From contig CAXMQQ010000017.1 of NCBI GenBank assembly GCA_964195545.1, positions 1-19,195 on the forward strand: 19,195 bases of DNA. The letters are read 5' to 3'. Made by a program: the position numbers and the translations under genes. The notes under the pieces are model-generated. The model saw only the letters and a list, made by a program, of their open reading frames with translations. It was not told the DNA's origin and ran no database searches. Below, in pieces: positions 13,973-19,195 of this stretch. This DNA is from JAHEEL01 sp964195545 (lineage in GTDB: Bacteria > Actinomycetota > Acidimicrobiia > Spongiisociales > UBA5794). The number at the start of each line of letters is the position of its first letter. Position 1 is the stretch's first letter.

Positions 13973-14980
13973 ATGGAGATCGTCAGACGACCCCACGTCG
14001 AAAACTTCATCGCCTGGGCGAAGGACAAGCCGGAAGTTGTTGTTCTCACCGCCGATCTGACCAACTCGAGCGAGGTCGGTAAGTGGAGGGATACGTACCC
14101 CGACCGATTCTTCGGGATGAGCATGGCCGAACAGAACATGATGGGCTTCGCATCCGGCCTCGCCCGAGAGGGCTATGTGCCCTACATCCACACGTTCGCC
14201 GTGTTCATCTACCGCAGGCCGTACGACCAGCTCGCCATGTCGATCGCATATCCGAATCTTCCGGTGAAGTTCATCGCATTCCTGCCTGGGATCACGACAC
14301 CGGGTGGTGTTACCCACCAGGCCATTGAGGATGTCTCGATCATGCGTGCAACTCCCAACGTGACCGTTCTCGAGACGGGTGATGCCACTGAGGTTGAATC
14401 CGTTCTCGACGTTGCTCACGGTGTCGACGGCCCCGTGTACGTCCGGATGCTGCGTGGGGAGGTACCGCGGCTCTTCCCGAAGGATGAGCCGATGCAACTC
14501 AACGAGGCCAGGGTGCTCAGCGACGGAGACGATCTCGTCGTCATCACGGCCGGAATCACGACGGAAGAAGCGATGCGGGCCGCGAAGCCGCTGGCCGACG
14601 CCGGCGTCGGGATGAGGCACCTCCACGTCTCGACGCACAAACCGTTCGACGATTCTGCGATTCTCGATTCGATAGAGCGATCCCGGTTCGGAGTGGTCAC
14701 GCTTGAGAACCACACGATCGTCGGTGGTCTCGGCTCGGCCGTTGCCGAAAAGATGGCCGAAGCCGGATCCGGGAGGCGCTTGCTGAGGCTCGGTCTCCGC
14801 GACACCTACGCGCACGGTGCCAGCAGAGCCTATCTGATGAAGGAGTACGCCCTCGACGCTTCGGCTTTGGTCGCCGGTGTCGAGGATCTGACAGGGATGA
14901 CCACCGGCATCACCGATGACGACCTCGCTGCAGCCAGGGTCGAAGCGACGCACAGTCTCGCGAAGGCGGAGGGGCTTTGA
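13973..14980 (+). CDS. Transketolase C-terminal (pyrimidine-binding) subunit
   Basis: A 335-residue second half of the transketolase, 1 nt after its partner. The cofactor-activating glutamate is in FFGMSMAEQNMMGFASGLA. ITTPGGVTHQAIEDVSIMR is the usual ThDP/Mg loop of the family, followed by a C-terminal transketolase domain (VVITAGITTEEAM, VVTLENHTIVGGLGSAVAE). Both subunits have normal length and intact motifs, so a working enzyme is expected. DXP synthase is a related alternative but is a single chain with different ends. The stop TGA shares its last base with the ATG of the RuBisCO-like gene, so these proteins are made from one message. Confidence 0.9.
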   Translation: MEIVRRPHVENFIAWAKDKPEVVVLTADLTNSSEVGKWRDTYPDRFFGMSMAEQNMMGFASGLAREGYVPYIHTFAVFIYRRPYDQLAMSIAYPNLPVKFIAFLPGITTPGGVTHQAIEDVSIMRATPNVTVLETGDATEVESVLDVAHGVDGPVYVRMLRGEVPRLFPKDEPMQLNEARVLSDGDDLVVITAGITTEEAMRAAKPLADAGVGMRHLHVSTHKPFDDSAILDSIERSRFGVVTLENHTIVGGLGSAVAEKMAEAGSGRRLLRLGLRDTYAHGASRAYLMKEYALDASALVAGVEDLTGMTTGITDDDLAAARVEATHSLAKAEGL

Positions 14981-16113
14981 TGCTGGAGCCGACTGCCCTC
15001 GTCGTTTCTGGGGAACGTCTTCGAGCCGCCTACGAGTTCGCCGGTCCGATCTCGGACGCCGGGGCGCGTGCCGAGGCGTTGTGCGTCGAGCAGACGATCG
15101 AGTTTCCCGCAGATCTCGTTCCCGACGACGACATCCAGAAGGAGATCGTCGGCCGGATCGAAGCGTTCAACGAGGTGGGGCCCGCGACGGTGAGGGTCGA
15201 AGTCAGCTACGCGATCGAGACAACCGGATTCGAACTCCCGCAACTCCTCAATGTGCTCTTCGGGAACAGCAGTCTGCTGCCAGGAGTGAGGCTCGTCGAT
15301 CTGACGGTGCCACGTAGCCTGTCCGAGAGTCTCGGCGGTCCGCGATTCGGGATCAACGGACTCCGCGAGATATTCGACGCTCCCGAACGACCGCTCCTCG
15401 CGACGGCTCTCAAGCCCATGGGATTCTCACCGGAGCGATTCGCCGACCTGGCATACGAACTGGCCGTCGGCGGCATCGACATGATCAAGGACGATCACAG
15501 CCTGGCGAATCAGCCATTCGCAGATTTCGGGGCACGGGTGCGGGCGTGCTCTGATGCTGTGCGGCGAGCGAACGAGCAGACCGGATTCAACTCCGTGTAC
15601 ATGCCGAGCATCAACGCCCCTCACGGCTTGCTCGATGAGCGAGTCCGGATTGCCGGCGATGCGGGTGTCGGCGGTCTGCTCATCCTGCCGGGAATCACCG
15701 GGTTCGACTTCATGCGAGATATCGCCATGCGGGACAACGTTGCAGTTCCGATCATGGGTCACCCTGCCCTGCTCGGTGGATTTGTCTCGTCTACGACAGG
15801 AGGCATTGCCCACAGCGTTCTCTTCGGGACGCTGATGAGGCTCGCAGGTGCCGATGTGTCGATCTTCCCCAACTTCGGTGGCCGGTTCTCTTTCAGTCCC
15901 GAGGCATGCTCCGAGATCTCCGCTTCCTGTCTAGAACACATCGACGGTGTCAAACCGATATGGCCCGCCGCAGGCGGCGGCATGACCATGGACCGGACCG
16001 AAGAGATGCTCGAGTTCTACGGCAAAGACATGGTTCTCCTCATAGGCGGAGACCTTCACCGTGGCGGAACCCTGAGAGAGAACGCCCAAGCCTTCCGCGC
16101 AGCAATCCAGTAG
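14980..16113 (+). CDS. RuBisCO-like protein (form IV), non-carboxylating
   Basis: A 377-residue RuBisCO large-subunit-fold protein. Recognisable pieces: LATALKPMGFSPERFADLA (K145, equivalent of the first catalytic Lys), GGIDMIKDDHSLANQPF (K170 carbamate site, D171-D172, but H173 where RuBisCO has Glu), VPIMGHPALLGGF (His), and terminal AAGGGMTMD and LLIGGDLHRGG phosphate-binding loops. The loop-6 lysine (GxxxGKLEG) is absent (FPNFGGRFSFS instead) and the SGG serine is Ala-Gly. It therefore cannot be a CO2-fixing RuBisCO. RLPs of known function enolise or isomerise methylthioribulose-1-phosphate derivatives, or act on 3-oxo-isoapionate-4-phosphate. Lying behind mtnK-mtnA, it most likely acts on the MtnA product. 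The ATG at 14980 has GGAGGGG at good spacing; the TTG at 14977 is less likely. It is the last gene of the operon. Confidence 0.92.
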   Translation: MLEPTALVVSGERLRAAYEFAGPISDAGARAEALCVEQTIEFPADLVPDDDIQKEIVGRIEAFNEVGPATVRVEVSYAIETTGFELPQLLNVLFGNSSLLPGVRLVDLTVPRSLSESLGGPRFGINGLREIFDAPERPLLATALKPMGFSPERFADLAYELAVGGIDMIKDDHSLANQPFADFGARVRACSDAVRRANEQTGFNSVYMPSINAPHGLLDERVRIAGDAGVGGLLILPGITGFDFMRDIAMRDNVAVPIMGHPALLGGFVSSTTGGIAHSVLFGTLMRLAGADVSIFPNFGGRFSFSPEACSEISASCLEHIDGVKPIWPAAGGGMTMDRTEEMLEFYGKDMVLLIGGDLHRGGTLRENAQAFRAAIQ

Positions 16114-16154
16114 CTGTGATCCGTGAGCTTTGAGTAGGACGGAGCGGTACGCCT

Positions 16155-16174
16155 TGCGGACTGCGGATTGCGGA
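16155..16174. repeat. Three tandem TGCGGA units at 7-bp period
   Basis: TGCGGA at 16155, 16162 and 16169, separated by single bases, between the convergent RLP and regulator genes. It ends in a short TCCGGA palindrome. No function is assigned. Confidence 0.6.
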
Positions 16175-16186
16175 ATCCGGACTACA

Positions 16187-16199
16187 CCGCCAAAGGCGG
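16187..16199. terminator. Short hairpin between convergent RLP and sorC-type genes
   Basis: CCGCC-AAA-GGCGG, a 5-bp stem directly behind the stop of the minus-strand regulator and 73 bp after the RLP stop. There is no U-tract, so it is a weak or factor-assisted terminator at best. Confidence 0.4.
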
Positions 16200-17138
16200 C
16201 TACTCCTCGAGCAGCGCTTCCGCCAGCGTCTCGTCGATCGCTACCTCGTCGAGGATTCCAGCGGCGATAGCGCCTCGAATCGCTTCCGTCTTTTCGATCC
16301 CTCCGGCGACGCCGATCACTCTTGACGCCTTCCTCAGGTCGTCGAGGGTCAGAGCGATCGGGTGCAGGGTCGGTGCGGCGACGCTATTGCCGTCGGCATC
16401 GAAGTACCAACCGAACACCTCGCCAACAGCGCCGCCGTCCGTTGCTGCGGTCATCGCCTCTTCGGTCATGAAACCTTCGGCGACGAGCAGCGATCCGCAG
16501 CCGATGATGCCGACCGAGACGAGGATGACGTCCGCCGAACGAGCCTTCTTGAGTGCTCGAGCGACCGGGGGAGATGAGAGGAATGTTCCTGCGATCTCGG
16601 TCGATGGTGCGAAGCCCGGTGAGGGCACGTGCATCACGCGAGCGTCGAACTTTCGCGCCAACGTGTTCGTGACCTCGACCGCTGCCGTTGTGTCATCCGT
16701 TGTCGTATGGCCGAACGCATCGACGAGGATGACCTCCGACGTGGGAATCGGACGAGTCTCGCTGGCCGAGAGAGCGATCGTGCGGCCCCACCCTGCGGCG
16801 ATCGTCACCGAGCCCGAAGCTGCGATGCTCTCGAGCCGGCGTGCCGTTGCGATAGCGGCCGCGAGAGCGGGTGACTCACCATCGAGTGCGATTCCGACGA
16901 TTGCTCCCGCGAGTTCATACCTCTGGATCAAGGCCTCAGCGAGCCGTGCAGCCTCGGGGAGCGGCTGCGTGATGACGACCCGAATGATCCCTTCTCGTTC
17001 CGCTTCGGTAAGGATTCGGCTGACGGTGGATCGTGAGAGTCCTAGTCGATCGGCGATCTCTTGCTGGGTGAGTTCCCGATCGTGATAGAGCCATGCAACA
17101 CGGATCGCCAGATCCTGTCGGGTAGTGTCCTCAGCCAT
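16200..17138 (-). CDS. SorC-family (DeoR-like) sugar-responsive transcriptional regulator
   Basis: A 312-residue SorC/DeoR-type regulator. An N-terminal helix-turn-helix is clear (LTQQEIADRLGLSRSTVSRIL, residues ~23-43), followed by the effector domain related to phosphosugar isomerases: SVTIAAGWGRTI, VILVDAFGHTTTDDT, SADVILVSVGIIGCGSL and the end VIGVAGGIEKTEAIRGAI. Members such as LsrR, SorC and CggR bind phosphorylated sugars and act as tetramers on paired sites. Paired TGCAC-N4-GTGCA sites occur at its own promoter and at two other promoters of the cluster, so it is probably their repressor, released by a pathway phosphosugar. The ATG lies 6 nt behind a TACTCT -10 box (nearly leaderless), with no Shine-Dalgarno. 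It diverges from rbsD. Confidence 0.92.
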   Translation of the reverse strand: MAEDTTRQDLAIRVAWLYHDRELTQQEIADRLGLSRSTVSRILTEAEREGIIRVVITQPLPEAARLAEALIQRYELAGAIVGIALDGESPALAAAIATARRLESIAASGSVTIAAGWGRTIALSASETRPIPTSEVILVDAFGHTTTDDTTAAVEVTNTLARKFDARVMHVPSPGFAPSTEIAGTFLSSPPVARALKKARSADVILVSVGIIGCGSLLVAEGFMTEEAMTAATDGGAVGEVFGWYFDADGNSVAAPTLHPIALTLDDLRKASRVIGVAGGIEKTEAIRGAIAAGILDEVAIDETLAEALLEE

Positions 17139-17144
17139 AGATGC

Positions 17145-17175
17145 AGAGTATCATCGACTAGCGCACAGATGTCCA
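17145..17175 (-). promoter_or_regulatory. Promoter of the SorC-type regulator gene
   Basis: On the minus strand: TGGACA (17170-17175), a 19-nt spacer and extended -10 TGA-TACTCT (17145-17153), then 6 nt to the ATG. One operator site (17162-17175) overlaps the -35, consistent with autorepression. Confidence 0.5.
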
Positions 17176-17193
17176 ATAGAGCACATTCGTGCA
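17162..17193. promoter_or_regulatory. Tandem operator pair O3 in the sorC/rbsD divergent region
   Basis: Site 1, 17162-17175, is CGCAC-AGAT-GTCCA (two mismatches). Site 2, 17180-17193, is AGCAC-ATTC-GTGCA (one mismatch). Centres are 18 bp apart. The pair lies 24 bp from the regulator start and 25 bp from rbsD. Confidence 0.65.
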
Positions 17194-17218
17194 GACACCC
17201 AAGCGTCAGGGAGAAGAC

Positions 17219-17665
17219 ATGAAGCAGGGTGGCATCCTCCACCCCGAACTGCTGGATCTCATCGCCGCGGCCGGACACGGCGACATCATCGTGCTCACCG
17301 ACGCAGGACTCCGTGTCCCCAAAGGGGCTCGGCGGATCGACCTCGGCCTCTCATGCGGCGTTCCGACGATCATCGACGTCGTAAGAGCGATGGGCGAGGA
17401 GCTCGTGATCGAAGCTGCCATGGTCGCCACCGAGTTCCGACAATGGAATCCGGACACCTACATCGCCACGGTGGCAGAGCTCCCGGTCGAGCCGGATGAA
17501 CGGCCGCACCAGGAGCTGATGGACGACATGGGCGAGCGGGCCTATGCCTATGTCAAGACGGGCGAATGCTCGGCATACGCATCGGTGGCCCTTGTGTGCG
17601 GCGTCAGCTACCTCGAAGAAGTGATCGATCTCTACGCGGAACTCCACGGCGAGCCCCCCGTCTGA
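17219..17665 (+). CDS. rbsD: RbsD/FucU-family sugar mutarotase (D-ribose pyranase type)
   Basis: A 148-residue RbsD-like protein. The N-terminus MKQGGILHPELL...AGHGDIIVLTDAGLRVP has catalytic H20 and D28 at exactly the positions of RbsD. The C-terminal signature TGECSAYASVALVCGV is present, with Ser in place of the usual Asn of YAN, plus an ~18-residue tail beyond the normal end. RbsD converts beta-pyranose and beta-furanose forms of ribose, supplying the furanose for phosphorylation. Here it would supply the MtnK-type kinase. ATG 17219 follows AGGGAGAAG; the upstream in-frame GTG at 17189 lies in the operator. It diverges from the regulator and shares its operator pair. The pentose specificity is not settled by sequence. 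Confidence 0.9.
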   Translation: MKQGGILHPELLDLIAAAGHGDIIVLTDAGLRVPKGARRIDLGLSCGVPTIIDVVRAMGEELVIEAAMVATEFRQWNPDTYIATVAELPVEPDERPHQELMDDMGERAYAYVKTGECSAYASVALVCGVSYLEEVIDLYAELHGEPPV

Positions 17666-17676
17666 GGATCCCCACC

Positions 17677-17727
17677 CGTCGTTTGTGCTTGGGACACGGA
17701 TGATCCTGCCCCTAGTCACGAACGACG
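17677..17727. repeat. 51-bp imperfect palindromic repeat, copy 3 (diverged centre)
   Basis: Outer arms CGTCGTTTGTG and CACGAACGACG pair over 11 bp (one G-U); an inner GGA/TCC closes the loop. The first 12 bases are identical to copy 1 at 3099, about 32 of 51 positions match overall, and the length is the same. The GACCAC core has decayed. Confidence 0.55.
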
Positions 17728-17774
17728 TCAGTTCGCCCAGTGGTTCGAGATCGACACAGCGTTTCGGGAGTTCC

Positions 17775-17825
17775 GAACGTTTGTGTCTACGACCACTTGT
17801 GGAGTGGTCCCAAGCACAATCGACG
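17775..17825. repeat. 51-bp imperfect palindromic repeat, copy 2
   Basis: Same structure as copy 1: core GACCAC (17791-17796), 7-nt loop, GTGGTC (17804-17809), outer TTTGTG with CACAA. 40 of 51 positions match copy 1, including mismatched stem positions, so the copies share descent. It lies upstream of the DUF429 gene, 47 bp after copy 3. Confidence 0.75.
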
Positions 17826-17843
17826 CCGTTGAGGTCGAGCCGG

Positions 17844-17849
17844 TACGCT
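17844..17849 (+). promoter_or_regulatory. Possible -10 box (TACGCT) for the DUF429 gene
   Basis: TACGCT lies 17 nt before the ATG at 17867, leaving a short leader with GGAGGAGA. The same hexamer is used at P2 and recurs before other genes here; no clear -35 is seen. Confidence 0.3.
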
Positions 17850-17866
17850 TATGACTGGAGGAGAGC

Positions 17867-18538
17867 ATGGCTCGTGTCGTAGGAGCTGACGTTTGGAAGA
17901 AGGGGTGGATCGCCGTCGTCACCGTTGACGGCTGGATCGCTTCGATTGATGCCTACGACACGATGGCCGATCTCGCATCAGTCGAAACCGACGCCGAAGT
18001 CATCGCCGTCGATATTCCCATCGGTCTCCCCGTCGCCCCGCCACGAGCGGCGGATGCTGCTGCACGGCGCTTCATCGGTGCCCGAGGCTCGAGCGTGTTT
18101 CCCACACCACCGCGCGATGTGCTCGAATTCGACACATACAAGGATGCGCTCCAGTTCTCCCGGAAGCGCTACGGCGTTGGATTGACGGCCCAGAGTTATG
18201 CGCTCAGGGATCGCATCCTCGAGACCGATGCCGTCGCCCGGTCGGATGAGCGGGTAGTCGAGGTCCACCCCGAAGTCACCTTCCGTGCGCTCGCCGGTCG
18301 CCCGCTCGGATTCTCGAAACGAACCTGGAACGGGTACAGCGAACGCCGACGCCTGCTGTCGGGTGTCGGCCTGTCTCTCCCAGATCGTCTTCCCGATGTC
18401 GTCGGCGCGGTCCCAACCGACGACATTCTCGACGCCACGGCCGGTGCATGGACGGCGGCCCGCTACGCCGCCGGCGAGGCTCGATCCGTTCCCGGCGAGA
18501 TGCCGCTCCCCGGTTTCGGTGAAGTCATCTGGTACTGA
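17867..18538 (+). CDS. DUF429 family protein (predicted RNase H-fold nuclease-like)
   Basis: A 223-residue protein of the DUF429 family, for which an RNase H-like fold is predicted. Signatures: GADVWKKGWIAVV at the N-terminus, VIAVDIPIGLP (conserved Asp), GARGSSVFPTPPRDVL, VVEVHPEVTFRALAG, and DDILDATAGAWTAARYAAG near the C-terminus. Function in the cell is not established; a nuclease role is only the family prediction. The ATG has GGAGGAGA just upstream. It is probably unrelated to the sugar cluster, being separated from rbsD by two 51-bp repeats. A 6-bp hairpin overlaps its stop. Confidence 0.88.
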   Translation: MARVVGADVWKKGWIAVVTVDGWIASIDAYDTMADLASVETDAEVIAVDIPIGLPVAPPRAADAAARRFIGARGSSVFPTPPRDVLEFDTYKDALQFSRKRYGVGLTAQSYALRDRILETDAVARSDERVVEVHPEVTFRALAGRPLGFSKRTWNGYSERRRLLSGVGLSLPDRLPDVVGAVPTDDILDATAGAWTAARYAAGEARSVPGEMPLPGFGEVIWY

Positions 18539-18555
18539 GGCCAAGGCGCGGCCTC
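18537..18555 (+). terminator. Small hairpin at the DUF429 stop
   Basis: GAGGCC-N7-GGCCTC begins within the stop codon. There is no U-tract; it may be a weak terminator before rmuC. Confidence 0.3.
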
Positions 18556-18592
18556 TGATCGCGAAGAGCAAGAATGTGTCACAGCGCGTCTC

Positions 18593-18598
18593 TACGCT
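18593..18598 (+). promoter_or_regulatory. Possible -10 box (TACGCT) for rmuC
   Basis: TACGCT lies about 40 nt before the GTG start in the 100-bp gap after the DUF429 gene. No clear -35 is visible. Confidence 0.25.
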
Positions 18599-18638
18599 GA
18601 GGGTCAGAATCAAGACAGGGAAGTGAGAGGTACACGCA

Positions 18639-19195
18639 GTGGAAGTTGCACTGATCGTTCTGGCCGTAGCCATCCTCGTCGGGGCGGCGATCGTCGCCTG
18701 GGCGGTGTTGCGTGGTGGTGAAGAGGGCAATGAGGAATCCGATCGGCGCATCGAGCAACTCGTTGCGTCCCAGCAGGCAGTGACCGGACAGCTGACCTCA
18801 CTCACCGATCAGCAGGCTGCTTCCATGGCAGCGACAGCCAAGGCCGTCCAAGAGTCATCGGAGCGCCTCACCAAGTCGATGAACGAACGACTGGAGAAGG
18901 TGCAGGACCGCATGGGGGAGAGCCTGCAGAAGTCGTCGAAGGAGACGGCCGAGTCGGTCACCAAGCTCACCGAGCGCCTCACCGTGATCGACCAGGCGCA
19001 ACAGAACATCACGAAGCTCTCCACCGAGGTCGTCGGTCTCCAGCACATCCTGGACGACAAGCAGGCCCGGGGCGCCTTCGGGGAAGTGCAACTCGAGGCC
19101 ATCGTCGAGGACGCACTCCCGAAGTCGGCCTATGAATTCCAGAGCGTCCTGTCGAACGGGAAGCGGGCCGACTGTTTGATCAAGCTCCCGAACCC
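18639..19195 (+). CDS. rmuC: DNA recombination protein RmuC (3' end outside window)
   Basis: An open frame from GTG 18639 to the window edge, 185 complete codons. The N-terminus is a single membrane anchor (EVALIVLAVAILVGAAIVAW), followed by a long Q/E/K/S-rich coiled coil (~residues 30-130). The start of the RmuC core domain is present: LQHILDDKQARGAFGEVQLE, IVEDALPKSAYEFQ, and SNGKRADCLIKLPN. The RG-x-FGE-xQLE motif is the family hallmark. RmuC is a predicted nuclease that limits recombination at inverted repeats. GAGAGG upstream is the likely ribosome site. Most of the catalytic domain lies outside the window. Confidence 0.88.
   Translation, partial: MEVALIVLAVAILVGAAIVAWAVLRGGEEGNEESDRRIEQLVASQQAVTGQLTSLTDQQAASMAATAKAVQESSERLTKSMNERLEKVQDRMGESLQKSSKETAESVTKLTERLTVIDQAQQNITKLSTEVVGLQHILDDKQARGAFGEVQLEAIVEDALPKSAYEFQSVLSNGKRADCLIKLPN

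Noticed and set aside
14980..16113. True carbon-fixing RuBisCO
   Set aside because: The loop-6 lysine, the metal-site Glu and the SGG serine are missing, and no phosphoribulokinase or small subunit is nearby.
1..19195. CRISPR arrays, tRNA/rRNA genes, insertion sequences or prophage
   Set aside because: No regularly spaced repeats, cloverleaf-like segments, transposase or integrase motifs were seen on either strand.

Overview
The window looks like chromosomal DNA from a high-GC Gram-positive (actinobacterial) organism. The evidence is the strong G/C third-position bias, frequent GTG starts, GTGA/ATGA start-stop overlaps, several starts sitting 6-7 nt behind a TAnnnT box (leaderless style), and an LtrA-family membrane protein. 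A deep lineage such as Acidimicrobiia is possible, but that is only a guess. Twenty protein genes are supported. Those at the two edges (a REC-reductase fusion at the left, rmuC at the right) are cut by the window.

Left part (1-7000), housekeeping and signalling. A receiver/glutaredoxin-like/thioredoxin-reductase fusion (minus, partial) diverges from a metallo-beta-lactamase-fold hydrolase, which is translationally coupled to ltrA. An ArsR regulator (minus) diverges from a two-TM membrane protein. Two palindromes lie upstream of the latter. A strong hairpin separates it from a convergent small secreted protein. Between that secreted protein and an OmpR-type response regulator/histidine kinase pair lie four GTTCA-type repeats at 11-bp period, resembling an actinobacterial PHO box.

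Central part (7000-17665), the most interesting region: a sugar-phosphate catabolic regulon. Unit 1 is a 41-codon small ORF and a fused class II aldolase/short-chain dehydrogenase. Unit 2 is an LsrF/FbaB-type class I aldolase or thiolase, a muconolactone-isomerase-like protein, an MtnK-type kinase, an MtnA-type isomerase, a split transketolase (two subunits) and a RuBisCO-like protein (form IV). Unit 3 is a divergent pair, a SorC-family regulator and an RbsD-type mutarotase. All three control regions carry two tandem copies of an inverted repeat TGCAC-N4-GTGCA (centres 18, 19 and 18 bp apart), just behind or inside the promoters. The SorC protein is the obvious candidate to bind them. MtnK, MtnA and a class II aldolase are the known parts of the 5-methylthioribose/5-deoxyribose 'DHAP shunt'. 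A RuBisCO-like protein acting on the MtnA product is known from the methylthioadenosine-isoprenoid shunt. Their combination with a dedicated split transketolase, an LsrF-like aldolase and a muconolactone-isomerase-like protein matches no pathway I know, so I treat this as a candidate undescribed pathway. No transporter and no mtnX/mtnB/mtnD genes are present in the window.

Right part (17666-19195). Two copies of a 51-bp imperfect palindrome (a third copy follows ltrA) lie before a DUF429 protein. A truncated rmuC follows.
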